Shown here one piece after another: positions 38,621-49,973 of a DNA stretch of 64,000 bases. A model generated the notes under the pieces. It had not been told where the DNA came from. It ran no database searches and saw only the letters and a list, made by a program, of their open reading frames with translations. The translations under genes and the position numbers were made by a program. The stretch is from positions 372,001 to 436,000 of the forward strand of contig QUOL01000016.1 of NCBI GenBank assembly GCA_009761415.1, written 5' to 3'. The number at the start of each line of letters is the position of its first letter. The stretch's first letter is position 1. This DNA comes from Sarcomyxa edulis (taxonomy: Eukaryota > Basidiomycota > Agaricomycetes > Agaricales > Mycenaceae).

Positions 38621-41600
38621 TTATCTTGACTCGTTAGCAAGCCACGGCAAGCCTACAGGCATGCCGTTGCCCGACGTTACAGATCTGGGATCAGGATCCT
38701 GCGTGGGCGACGGAGCGAAAGCGAGGGAAGGAAGAGGCGACGGACGACGTTGTGTTATATTCATCTTCTGAGTATCAACCCGTGGATTCGTGGACGCCCA
38801 CGAATCAAGCAACCCACTCGCTTTTAATGAAGGCAGCGATTGCGGAAGCTCTCCCATATTCGCTATGCCTTGAGTCCGTTGTACTTGTATACCACTGTGA
38901 AGAGCAGGATCAATATCAGCATCGTTGATCCGTCTCTGTTCTTTATCCCTCTCCCGCTCATTCGCAGACGAGTTTGCAGATCCAGATCCGGACGCAGTCC
39001 CATTGCCCCTATCGTCCGCATACGAACGGTTATGCAATCGAAGGTCCCCGAGGGAACGACCTAACCCCAATGGAAATACTGAGGGCGCGTTAGGAGATCC
39101 ACGACGGTTATACGCAACAGCATCATCGTGCTGGGGTGGTCGCGGCATCATACCTGCCCCAATGTGTCTGATGTCAGAAGCGCGACGATGTTGATGATGT
39201 TGTTCTTGGTTCTGCTGATGAAGGTGTAATAAGAGTTGTTGCTGAGGAGTATATTGCTGCGATTGTTGTAGTTGCTGGTGTTGATGTGGAAGCGGAGGCG
39301 ACGTCATTTTAGGTTGCCACTCCTTCATAGCGAGGTCGTGGACTTTCATACCCCAGAAGTCTTCGTACTCTAGAGACCATGTGCGGATCTCCTGATCGTC
39401 ACGATGACAATACTTGGTTAACGCCTATTAGTGTAATCATAAATATAAGGATGAACTCGAATGAGAACACTGGAAAGACCTACCCATAGCGCGGCCCCCA
39501 CTGTAGAAATATGTAAAGAATGTGAGATGCACACGGTCCAAATGAAAGATCACTACTTACAGACAAGGGTATGCCGTGCACGGTTGCCAAGGGTAGAAAG
39601 TATCATGTTTAATTTCCCGAGAGCCCACTGCGGCTCGGATTTGGGGCCCCTGGTCGCAGATTGCCTAGCCTGGAAACGCGTACGCCAAAGGAAATCAATT
39701 ATGAGGGGACCCAGAGTGAGATCAACGCTCACAAAGTTCAATGCCAGGGCACAAGACGCGTGATATACATGCATGCTACAGAAACACCAGGCACCAGAGT
39801 TCGAACTAGTCTCAAACATGGACAGTTGGACCTGCAGGCTTTCCTCAGAAAACCGCAAGTGCTCAGGCAGACTCTTCATCCACTCCTATTATACGGAAAG
39901 AGATTAAAATTGGGAAGGCATGGAGGTTACGAGATACTTACGTCCGAGGCCGATTCAGCCTCCAGAAGGGCGTTCGATGCACTGGCATGCGACTCGGGAT
40001 CTGCGGGGGAAAGTACGTTAGAGGTTAAAGTATCGAGGCGATAGACTGTAAAGATTTTCTAACCGTCGAGTACGTCCAACGCACGCTCGATCTTGGCATA
40101 GATCGAGATCACGCGTAGGAGGTGGCCAAATTCGGATGCGTATTGCGTTCTTACCGCCGGGAGGTAAAGGTACTCTATTATACGACGTATCGGTCAATAA
40201 CTAGCTCATCGAAATAACCCCTGTGTTCGGGAAGAAAATCCTCTTCGTTCGTGGGGGAGGAAAAAATGAGACAATTACCGGGTAGAGTCGAGTGCACGGC
40301 TAGCTCGAAGCTAGTCTCGTCTGACGGTAGGCGAAGGCGGAGGTCAACGTCCTTGAATGTTGTAGGCTTCTTTGTAAAGATGGAAGTAACGACGTCAAAG
40401 AAGTGGATGAGCCAGAATATCCGGCGCACACATTCGCGTTCTATGGATGCTTGGATGAATTCTGGAGATGGGACAGGCGTTAGAGTGGGGTGTTCTGGAC
40501 TATGTACACCCAACTTCTCGATTATTTGAAAGGCGAGGTCTGTATTGACAAAGCCTCCGAGGTTAGCATGTTAAATGAGGTAGTCAAGTCAGGATTCCAA
40601 AGTGCCTTACCGTGATAGCGTGAGCTCCAAGACGAGCCGTTATCGCTGGAAGCCACAGTCTCGTGTATTTGGAGCAGACATAATGCTTGCGCGGTGGCTA
40701 AATTAAGTTCGACCATGAGGCGACCTGCACCGTCAAACATGAGGGACAGGGCCTCCTGAGCAAAGACGCGACCTGCAAGCCGGCAAGGAGTCGTGCGAAT
40801 CCGGGGTTGTTTGGACAAAGGTGCAGCCATAGCACAAACAGCATGCAGCAGATATGATGGCACTCGATTGTGACTTAGAGCCGCCGAGAATGACGGTTTA
40901 TGAATGATTGACCGTGACGGATGACAGTGGGTGAAGAATACTGCAACAGGATATAGATCAGAATAGAATCGCGATGGAGTGGGAAATTGTCGACTAACAG
41001 TTTGTGAGCTCACGAGTTAAATTATGGTCGAGGAGTTCAGCTGGACGGTCGGGCATTAGATTAGGGGCTGGTCCAGGATCCATCGGGACGTTTTCAGAAG
41101 CGATCGCATTCCCTCGCTCTGACCTAAATCGTTTGCGACCATTCTGTCGGTCATCCTCAGAATGATCGCTCATTAATTGGGAAGTCGATGGGGCCGTAGG
41201 GACGTATCCGCTTTGCACGTGGTGTTGCTGAGACGGTGAGAAGTGCGTCTCGGGAAACGGAGACACATATGGTTGCTGCCGAGTATCTGATGAGGGAGGA
41301 GATTCTGGGGTGTCTGCTTTGAACGGTCGAGGAGCGGGCACTGGCCGTCCAGAAGCATCTGTATAAGTACAGGTCTTGGACGCAAAATAACTAGGATATT
41401 GTATCAGCGCACATCCGGAGATCGGGCAGATGCATTTGTTAGCTCACCAATTGCTGCAAGGTGCTGAGATAGGGGACGGTTAGAAAAATTGGGAGACATC
41501 AGTATACACAGGAACAAGACAGACCTGTTCCATCGCATCGTCGCTTGCTCTTGTGACAAGCATCGCAGGCCTTGCATGACATGAACACGGGTTAGGATCA

Positions 41601-41818
41601 AAGATGAAGCAATTATCGCTCACCTTTGCAAGACGTTTCCGTTTCGGACCTTTCATGAAAGGAGCATTTGAGTCGCTCTTATCCTCTCCGTTTGAGTCAG
41701 GGGGAAGAGAAATATGCGGTGGATCTAACTGGTAGTGATTGTTCGTGTGAAAGGAGTAGGCGGACTGTGATTCGACTGCAGTAGAGGACATATTTCTGGA
41801 GCGGTCAAAGGGATCCAT
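38621..41818 (-). CDS. Zn2Cys6 fungal transcription factor with fungal-specific TF domain
   Basis: The protein starts MDPFDRSRNMSSTAVES (41818). The zinc cluster is complete with spacing C-x2-C-x6-C-x5-C-x2-C-x6-C (ACDACHKSKRRCDGT, PCSNC, KTCTY) and is preceded by a basic KRKRLAK. Part of it sits on a 16-base exon. The middle carries the fungal-specific transcription factor domain (DLYPVAVFFTHCHPSRSIIH, SYLLHAVCAMAAPLS, ECVRRIFWLIHFFDV). The C-terminal third is rich in Gln, His, Ser and Pro and is probably an activation region. The target pathway cannot be inferred from sequence or neighbours. Confidence 0.88.
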
Positions 41819-42839
41819 AGGAGGCTCCGAAGAGAAGGAAACACGGGGTTACAGGGTTGAGGTGAGTGTGGTACGATGGAAGATCATAGAGGATGTTCGA
41901 CGGAACAAGTCGGACTTGGAACACCAAAAAACCCAGAGAAATGCGTTGCAGAAGATGTGACAAGGGTAGTATGAAGTGGAATGGAGATAGAGTGAAGATA
42001 AAGAGGAATATCCAAGACTTAGGAGAAGTGAGATGTTAGTTACGGAGAGAAGAGATGTGATGCAGCAGACAATGCACCGGATGAAGCCGTCCTCTTGCTC
42101 GCCCCCTTCTTGAAGCTTATCGGACACACCCCGCCGGCACGGCTAATCAAATCTGGGGAGTATACAGAATATAATATTCATAAAAATATGGGGATCTCCG
42201 CTTGCAATGGTCTACGGAATTGTTTTGACGCCCGCCCACTCTAATCGCAAGAGCCTCAAGCTCAAGAAGCCCTCATGCCACCCACCATCCGGTGGCATTT
42301 CGGTACCTTTACTGGTGCGGCGTCAGCGTGGAATCAGGTTGAATCCATCAAAACAATTCGCGAGATGGAAAACAGCTGGAGGATAGCCGCTTGCAGCCGC
42401 CTGGTTTACGGTTCGTCTTACGCCATCTAGGCTTACCGTCGGCTTGACTGAATCCAATTCTGTCAAATCCGTCTCATGGGTGTGCCGCACCGCCGGTACG
42501 GCACCATCAGCTGGGGCTCCATTCCGAATGTCTCGGATCTTAACTCCCTCCATCCCCAGTCACCCCGACAGGCAGCAGCAGACAGCCTCCAACTTGTAAT
42601 GGTATACGTTCAGAATGCATCGCTTAACTAGTTCACTAGTTATAAAGGAAGCAGTGTCGTAAGAATACCTCGGTCGGCCGTTAATAATACCCTCAACCGT
42701 TCGAGACACATGCAAAAAGCACTTTAAAACTCAGCGACTCATTCGTGGATGATTAGAAGGCAATATCGATTCGTAGTGACGGTACAATAGTCTCCCAACG
42801 ACAAAAAAAAAAGAAATACAGAGGGGATACATGTGACGA
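41819..42839. other. Intergenic region, about 1 kb
   Basis: This is the promoter of the Zn2Cys6 gene and the 3' region of the P2 gene. A minus-strand open frame of 76 codons at 42323-42553 has no family resemblance or splice context, so I do not call it. No RNA gene or large repeat is seen. Confidence 0.5.
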
Positions 42840-43360
42840 TCAATCGAACAGACCAAAGCCCATGTCGTCGTCCGACTCCTCCTGTAAAAGAAAAAAATCG
42901 GACCGTTAGTCTGGATACGCGACGTGAAATTCGAGAATGCACTAGCCTTCTCCTCCTCTTTCTCCTCCTTCTTCTCCTCTGCGGCAGCAGCAGCAGCGGG
43001 GGCACCACCGGCGGCAGGGGCAGACGAACCTCCACCTCCACCTGAGGGGACCTAAGATTGAAAGAAAAATAATTAGGACATGTCTTCCATCAAGTGGCAC
43101 TTTCAGTATACGAACGGAAGCGAGCTTGGCAGAGCCCTCGGCGATGACCTAGATAGAGAATATCTATTAGCACAATTCCAATGCACGCAGACAATGCAAC
43201 GCACCTCGTCCAAACTCTTGCCCTTGAGCTCAGAGATGAGAGTATCGAGACGGTCGTCGGCGTCAATTCCGACAGCAGAAAGGACCTTCTTCACGTCAGC
43301 AGCGGAAGGAGAGGCGTTTCCACCGATCTGGAGAAGGAGATATGCAGCAATGTTCTTCAT
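42840..43360 (-). CDS. RPP2: 60S acidic ribosomal protein P2
   Basis: The protein reads [14 protein letters not shown], then [14 protein letters not shown] and [24 protein letters not shown], a Gly/Ala-rich hinge, a Glu/Lys-rich stretch and the signature ending [13 protein letters not shown]. This is P2 of the ribosomal stalk, which recruits translation factors to the 60S subunit. Four exons are used. The last intron (42882-42956) appears to start with GC (AAG|GCTAGT), since no GT donor keeps the frame into the invariant C terminus. It is head to head with another ribosomal protein gene, S15. Confidence 0.94.
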
Positions 43361-43755
43361 CTACAATTCCGCCACATGCAATAAGTCACATCGTTCACTC
43401 TCCTCTGCCACTAAAAACGCACTTTAGATAGATTTTGTAACGGTTAAGTTTGTGGGGGGTTACGGCAGCCTCAGATCACTGGAAAAACAGAGAATCAGCA
43501 ATACGCCCAAGTCAACCACCACTAGCACGCACGTTTAATCCTCTATGGGAAGACCTGTGGATTCTATCCGAAAAATTGTGCAGGAATGATCAGAATAGGT
43601 AATTCGCAATTGTTCAAAGAGGATGACTATACAGCAGCATACATAACATACTCCCACGGTCTTTATTATTCGAACTCCGCTTCAAGAAATTAGTCCCAAG
43701 CAGGTCGTGCTGAACAACTGACAGCCCTTTTTTCCCCATCCCCGACGACTGCAAG
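43361..43755. promoter_or_regulatory. Shared divergent promoter of two ribosomal protein genes
   Basis: 395 bases separate the start codons of RPP2 (minus) and RPS15 (plus). The arrangement would allow joint control of both genes. No specific factor site can be named with confidence. Confidence 0.5.
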
Positions 43756-44687
43756 ATGGTACGAAATATTGATCTGCCATGGAACGAGAGAGGGGAGATA
43801 TTGATCTTGCTTTTCACAGTCTGACGCCAACGTTACCGACCCGCAAGTCGCTGCCGACCTCAAGAAGAAGAGAACCTTCCGCACGTTCTCTTACCGTGGT
43901 GTAGAGCTCGACAAACTCCTAGATCTCAGCAACGAGGACGTACGTCCAATTTAAACCTCTGATTCAAAAAATTGTGGAAATTGACGCTAATTTGATTATT
44001 TAGTTCGTTGAAGTATGTCGCATTCTGGCTATCATTTGCATTGCAGTGTATTAACCCGAAACCTATAGCTCGTCCATGCCCGTGCACGTCGTCGGTTCCA
44101 GCGTGGTCTCAAGCGCAAGCCAATGGGTCTCATCAAGAAGCTACGCAAAGCCAAGAAGGAGGCTCCCCCTAACGAGAAACCCGCTGTCGTCAAGACCCAT
44201 CTCCGTGACATGATTGTCGTCCCCGAGATGATTGGAAGCGTCGTCGGTATCTACAACGGAAAGGTGCGTCGTCAAATTCCTGGATTCCCAAGTGAAGTCA
44301 TCGACCGTGGACTGGCAAATCGGTTTTTGATTAGGTATTCAACTCCGTCGAGATCAAGCCTGAGATGACTGGTCACTACCTTGGAGAGTTCTCGTGCTCT
44401 TACCGGCCCGTCAAGCACGGTCGCCCTGGTGTAAGTCCCATTCCCTCTGTCGATGGCATAACAAAAAATCCTAAACTTTTCTCCTCCTCTCGCTTAGATC
44501 GGTGCTACACACTGTCAGTCTCTCCCCTTCCATTCCATGCTCTCCGAACAAAAGAACTCACATGAACCCTTATCTCCTTCCTTCCAGCTTCCCGTTTGTA
44601 CGTCTCCGCCTCCGCCTATCTTCTTCCTATGTTGTTCTCTACTAACCAACGCTTTTCATGTGTTTTCACAGCATCCCCCTCAAATAG
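43756..44687 (+). CDS. RPS15: 40S ribosomal protein S15 (uS19)
   Basis: Eight short exons fit: the start codon alone (43756-43758), then exons coding for [23 protein letters not shown] (9 bases), [49 protein letters not shown] (10 bases) and IPLK, ending at the TAG 44685-44687. The sequence is unmistakable uS19, with [18 protein letters not shown] and [20 protein letters not shown]. The length is about 150 residues. The C-terminal tail reaches the decoding site. The chain of tiny exons at both ends is unusual. Confidence 0.94.
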
Positions 44688-45473
44688 AGAGGGCACATTC
44701 GTATCGGGGTTTGCGTTCGAATACCATACCGTATCATGTTCATCCATCTGTTTTTTTTCTCACTACTACCCCTCAAAAAATATCATGCGAACCCATATGC
44801 GTATGCGAACACACCTGGCCTTGTCTGTCTTTATCTGTTATCGTGCACTGTCATTTGTCAAGGTCCGTGTTATTGTGAGTTCTCGTCGTCTTCGTGGTCT
44901 TCGTGGACGTCTGGTGGATAGGATATTCATTCTCGCACTCGCAAAAAAAGCCTGTGTCAAAAGCAAACCCATTGGCTTCCACGAGTACCTAGTACCTTGT
45001 CAGAAGTTTAAGAATTGATGATACTCAAAGTGCATATGACTATATGTGTGTTCCTTGTTCTATATCATCATGCTCCTGTACATGTTTCTCAGGAACATGT
45101 GAAAAGAAAGCGTTGGATCGAGTTAGACTGACTAGCTACAGGATGGTCCACTTCGGCTAGAACATGATGCATGAACATCCAACTACATGATGGGCCACTT
45201 CGAAGTATGTATTTCAGAGTTCGGGACGATGGCCAGGCTCCCTCCGGCACGGTCTTCCATGCAAGATCTCGAGCTCGTCCGGTAAATACAACTAGACCAG
45301 TGGACCTCCTCCAGTGCGTCTTCAGCGCCTAGTCTGAGGCTTCAGCCTCGAAGCTGAACAACTTCAGACTATATTCAATTCACATTTAGTCCAGATACAT
45401 TCAATTTCATCCCTAGATCCATCCCCCACCCCAATCACACCTTTGTTTTCTTCCGGTTCGGTTCCATCGTTAC
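44688..45473. other. Intergenic region with a perfect hairpin
   Basis: This is the 3' region of RPS15. A perfect 7-base hairpin (ACATGTT...AACATGT, 45080-45100) is present. A short direct repeat (GATGGTCCACTTCG / GATGGGCCACTTCG, near 45143 and 45189) follows. No gene is seen. Confidence 0.5.
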
Positions 45474-45816
45474 TCACAAAGCGGTCGTCTCGTCCGCATT
45501 AAGTATAAGAGTCGAGAAGAACCTGATAACCTCCAACAAGGCATTGACATCCTGGCCTCGAGCTCAACAACTTCAGACTATACTTTATTCACATCTAGTC
45601 CATCCAGATACATTTAAATTTATTTTCAACCCTAGATCCACCCATCCCCCCTACCCAATCACACCTCCATTCCCTCCATTCCCTTCCTTCTCCATTCCCT
45701 TCCAATATCCCAATCTCCCATCCAAGTCATCACTCACAAAACAGTCGCCTCGTCCGCGTTAAGTATCAGCGTCGAGAAGAACCTGATAATCTCCAACAGG
45801 GCGTTGACATCCAGGG
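45356..45816 (-). repeat. Tandem duplication of the terminal exon and 3' region of the carboxypeptidase gene
   Basis: Copies at about 45356-45553 and 45563-45816 share the exon and the downstream ACAACTTCAGACTATA and CCCTAGATCCA blocks. Similarity is around 80 percent by eye, so the duplication is old enough to have diverged. Confidence 0.75.
45474..45551 (-). pseudogene. Extra copy of the carboxypeptidase terminal exon (distal)
   Basis: Read on the minus strand after a CAG acceptor, it codes for DVNALLEVIRFFSTLILNAD and ends in TGA at 45474-45476. Acceptor, frame and stop are intact, so it could serve as an alternative last exon of the gene at 45734-48769, or be an orphan remnant of a lost neighbour gene. 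Confidence 0.65.
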
Positions 45817-48769
45817 CTGCAAAAAAACGATCACGCCGTGGGTGAGTATGAGTAAATTATCCACATATGTAGCATGCAAGAATCAGACGCGTCGCATGCA
45901 AGCATCAGACGCGTCGCATGCAAGCATCAGACTGCGTGCGTGCAAGAATCAAACACGGTGCTTACATTCATTAACGGTATGAACCCCAGACGGTATCCCG
46001 CTGCTACTGCGTCCATTGGAGTGGTTGTATCGGAAGATGTGTCGCGAGAGCTTCCAGTAGTACCTCGTATCTAATCAAACCCAAATTGTCAGTACGTTTA
46101 GCCTTCATGAACAACGCGTGGAGAGAAAGACGGGAGGAAGAACACGACGACGACGCAGACGCAACGACGACTAAAACCAAAACCAAAACCAAGACGCGAC
46201 CAAGACGCGACGCAGACGAAAACGAAAACGCGAGAAAAAAACCCACCAGTATTCCCCGTAGGCATCCCAGGCGTAACCGCAATACTATCCCCATCCCCAT
46301 CCCCATCCCCACCACCCTTCCCCTTACCCACCCCAAGCCCCAACCCCCGATGCGCATTATACGTCCCCTTAATCGTCCCCGACAAAAGCTGCCACGGCCT
46401 CGCATCCCCCCCGGCGCCTATAGGCGTAACGGGGGCTGGTTCCAGTGCCGTCCCCCATGCGTCTGTGAGTGTGAGCGTTCCAGCACTAGCCGACTGGGAT
46501 TGGGAATGAGATTGGGACTGGGAAATGTCGGAACCGAATGCCGTATATGTGAGGTTGAACCTCTCCGCAAGCGACTCAAGCAGAGCGGTATCGTGTGCCT
46601 TCACCTCCCCCGTCGAGCTCTCCGTATTAATACGATGATTTACAATCGCCCACGCCTGTTCCGGAAGAGCGTTGCTCTTCACTCCACCGGTGATCACATC
46701 CACAGCCTGTGTGGTTCCTAGGAGGGCGTTCCACCCTTTGTCCTCTATAAGAACTTTACCAAGCTTCTTCAAAGCCTTTTTGGAGTGCGTGGAGCGCTTG
46801 ATGGTTTGGCGGAGGGTGGGGGGGAGCGTGGGGGCGTGGGCGGCGTAGCATTGGAGGGTGCCGTACACCGGGGATTTGCGTGTCTGTGTGGTGTATGAGT
46901 GGATGAAGAACACCTGGGGAGGGGATAGGAGAGACGTACGATCTCGACTTTGTACGGATTCGATTCGTATTCGACGAGTAGCCTCGATAAGATCCCGATA
47001 CTCTGTCAATCCAAATCGCACAAGTTAGTCAGCCTCGATCAAGATCATCAATCCCACAACACCTTGTGTCTGAGCGACGACAACTCACAGTATGCACAGG
47101 CGGCACACTCGAATGCCCCCCAGGCGTATGCACCTCCACACGAACGTCGAGGTACCCTTTTTCGGCTATACCAGGCGCTGCGAAGACTTTGCCGAATTGT
47201 TCTGAGAAGCCTCCTGTGTGGACGTGAGACGAACAAACGAACGAACGAACAAACAAGTAATGTAGAGTCAGTCAGAATGAATGAATGGAAATAGATATAC
47301 TGGGGAGTGGGGACTGGGGACTGGGGACTGGGGACTGGGGACTGGGGACTGTAGGGTTGCATTGTATTACTTACCTCCTTCATCGACGATCATCGCAAAG
47401 GCATCTTCTCCGTAGAGAGGTAAGAGGGCTTTGGCGAGCGCTGCTGCTCCCTGTGAACATCGCAAAACAAGTATGAGTGAGTAGGATGTTCCAAGCAGGA
47501 GTAGGTGGAATTATTACCTGTAAACCGCTAGCTTCCTCGTCAAACCCTATCCACATTGCATCAGATTGACGCCTCATACATATCTTGTGAGGGACTCACC
47601 AAAAGCGAGAACAAAAGACCTCGACGGCTTGAACCCCCGTTCCAGAAGAGATTCCACCGTCGATCTGCAAGCAACGACATAGACAGACAAAAATGAGCCC
47701 CACGACAGCTACGAACAGCTACGAACAAGATGGAGGAATAGGAATGACATACAGGATGGATATCAACCCACTCTTATCGTCGGAGCTTCCGCGGCCCCAG
47801 ATGCGTTGACCTAAGAGTCAATAGACGTCTTGAGAACTTTTGTACGTGGAACCAGCGGGAGAAAAGGTTACCGTCAAAGTGTCCTGAATACGGAGGGTGT
47901 GTCCATTCGTCGACTGTCGTCGGATCTACGGGTACGACATCTACATATCAGATGAGTGGGGTTAGATTGGATTTGATTTGATATGATATGATATGAAGGA
48001 ACTCGGGGACTCGGAACGCACCCTGATGAGCGGCGAGAAGAACAGGCTTGAGCGACGCGTCGCTGCCCGTCCATTCGTATAATAACGCGTAGGTGTTGAC
48101 TTTCGTTAGCTTCAATGTGCTGTGACTGTCGAACGATGAGTGCTGGTACATCCATTATTGTGATTAGTATTACGACGGACTTAGCACTTACACGAGAGGG
48201 AAAGCGCGGAGAAGGTAATCATGGAAGAGCCCGAAGACCTCCCAGCGTGGATCGAGTCCGGGACCTTCCATCATGTCATATGATTCGGTTCTGGATGAAA
48301 AGAGAAAGGCAAATCATGCATGGGTGAGTGAAATTGAATTGCGAATCATGACAGAGCACTGTCAAGTACAGCGTCAAACTTGAACTTACGGAATCTTGAC
48401 GGCCCCAGCCAACCAATCCACAGCCCGCAACTTGAACTCGTCCGTTCCAATCGTCTCGCCGAACGCTTCCCAAAGGTCAGCGTTCTTCGAACTTGGAACG
48501 AGGATGCTAGCTTGGGGACATAACGCCTCGGCGTTCGCGTCCGAATGGTGTCCAACGTGATGATGGCCATGGTACAAAGAATGCATCAAAGGCCCCCCAA
48601 CGAGCTTGAGTACCTGGGCAGCTGCGACGACATAGGCAGCTGCTATGATGAATCTGCGAAAACGACTAGATTTCGCAGTTGCCGGTACGAGTGATTCGGA
48701 TTGGGTGGGGAGGAGGGGGACGTCTGCTTTCTCCGTACTATAGCTAGGGATCTTGCCAGTCGACGACAT
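45734..48769 (-). CDS. CPS1: Vacuolar Gly-X carboxypeptidase (M20 family, Cps1-like)
   Basis: About a dozen exons run from MSSTGKIPSYSTEKADVPLL (48769) to TGA at 45734. A cytosolic tail, then one hydrophobic anchor (RFIIAAAYVVAAAQVLKLVGG), fits a type II vacuolar membrane enzyme. Metal-site blocks are visible: LLAAHQDVVPV (His, Asp), GRGSSDDKSG, FGFDEEASG (catalytic Glu), IVDEGGG and a late His in GVHTVNE. The dimerisation domain includes HTPGGHSSVPP. A Ser/Gln and Gly/Asp low-complexity insert (46290-46530) is unusual. It would release C-terminal residues from peptides in the vacuole. The nearest terminal exon (45734-45816) is assigned here, but 45474-45551 is an equally valid alternative. 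Confidence 0.88.
45871..45955. repeat. Short tandem repeat in a carboxypeptidase intron
   Basis: Four copies of a unit of about 22 bases resembling GCATGCAAGCATCAGACGCGTC, the last ones degraded. Confidence 0.75.
47302..47351. repeat. 7-base tandem repeat in a carboxypeptidase intron
   Basis: About seven copies of GGGGACT, six of them perfect. It is G-rich on the plus strand, so the transcript of the minus-strand gene carries AGTCCCC repeats. Confidence 0.85.
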
Positions 48770-49149
48770 GATGGAGGTACCGGTGTGAGACTGGATTGAT
48801 GCGAATGGGATTCACACAGTCTCCCCCAAAAATATATGATTATGATATACGCACATATGGCATGCATTGATAGCAGACACTGATGACTGCTATCGCGGCA
48901 GCTGTGTTATCGTAATCTGAGCGCCGGGGCAACGAGCCGAACTGAACCGGGTCGTCCCCAACTCTCTCATAATTTTGAACGTACATGTACGATGTTGTTT
49001 CTCTAGCTCTGGCATCGTTCCATTCTGTAGGGAATCTCCGTTTCATACACGGGGAGCCTGTCTGGTAGATATCCCTTGCTATAATAATACTGATACGAAG
49101 TTGCTATAATAATACTGATACGAAGTGGCGCACACCCTTGGGCGCCTCT
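48770..49149. other. Intergenic region upstream of the carboxypeptidase gene
   Basis: This is the promoter of the minus-strand carboxypeptidase gene. A perfect 25-base tandem duplication lies at 49076-49125 (TTGCTATAATAATACTGATA unit start). No other gene is seen. Confidence 0.5.
49076..49125. repeat. Perfect 25-base tandem duplication
   Basis: 49076-49100 is repeated without change at 49101-49125, indicating a very recent event. Confidence 0.9.
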
Positions 49150-49232
49150 TCACAAAACGGTCGATTCATCCGCATTCAGGATAAGAGTCGAAAAGAACCT
49201 GATCATCTCCAAATGAGAATTCACATAGATGG
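49150..49232 (-). pseudogene. Third copy of the carboxypeptidase terminal exon, upstream of the gene
   Basis: On the minus strand after a TAG acceptor it codes for IYVNSHLEMIRFFSTLILNA and ends with TGA at 49150-49152, clearly homologous to the last exon of the M20 gene. No other exons of a second gene copy are visible near it, so it is probably the relic of a tandem paralog. Confidence 0.65.
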
Positions 49233-49973
49233 CTAAGGAACCAGAAGGAGTACACAACAACCAACGGAAACAAAAAAAAACCCGCTTTCTTCACATTCAA
49301 TATTCATCGACAGGATGAACGCGAGCCATGATATATGATATCTTGTCCGCAACGAACTTCAAGTAAGTAGACTCCGTATTATGCGTACGCGTAATCTCCC
49401 AAGAGCACCGTGACATGCATACTAGGTTCTACCATTTATGAAATAGACCGAGACGATACGATTATGGTTCTAGCGGCGGATAACGCGAAAGAAGGAGACA
49501 AAAGAACAATGGCGCTAGATGACGAGGATACGATATCGGTTCTGTTTGGATCCATGCCATGAGGGAAAGAAAGAAAGTACGATCATGATGTGAACCGGCG
49601 TAGCGATCGACGTCCGAGTCGCGAGGATGCACGTCAATTGCCAGTCGGTGGGGGTCTGAAAATCATATGGGAATTTAGGACACCAACCCGTACGTATACG
49701 AAGAGCTCGAGGGTAGGGAGAGGATACTATAGATATCATCTCTGGTTTGTGTCCATGCATATGGGGGAAAGAAAGTACAATCATGAGGTCAACCGGAGCG
49801 GATGCACGTCCGAGTCGCGTCAATTGCACGGGTCTGAAAAATATATTAGAAGAGTCTGAAGACCAACCTGCAGCTGCACGAAAAAGTCTCGAGTCACTGG
49901 CAGTAGCATCAACATTCCAATTCCAATTAAAGATCCCCATGCACCATCATACGAGTTAGTATCTACCACCCCC
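49233..49973. other. Intergenic region with a diverged tandem duplication
   Basis: 49541-49690 and 49742-49870 share a mosaic of blocks (GGGAAAGAAAG, GATCATGA / AATCATGA, CGACGTCCGAGTCGCG / GCACGTCCGAGTCGCG, GGGTCTGAAAA, GACCAACC / ACACCAACC). No gene is seen. The rest is the 3' region of the next gene. Confidence 0.5.
49541..49870. repeat. Diverged tandem duplication, about 150 bp unit
   Basis: Two copies, 49541-49690 and 49742-49870, aligned over many short blocks with small deletions in the second. It is non-coding as far as can be seen. Confidence 0.6.

Noticed and set aside
42323..42553. 76-codon minus-strand frame in the gap upstream of the P2 gene
   Set aside because: No family resemblance, no intron context and no neighbours that support it.
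45874..45960. Short repeats considered as a CRISPR array
   Set aside because: The units are directly adjacent with no unique spacers, and the genome is eukaryotic; it is a simple intronic tandem repeat.
46086..46721. Plus-strand frame rich in Arg, Thr and Pro within the carboxypeptidase region
   Set aside because: Antisense to a low-complexity part of the M20 gene, whose exons and catalytic motifs are convincing.
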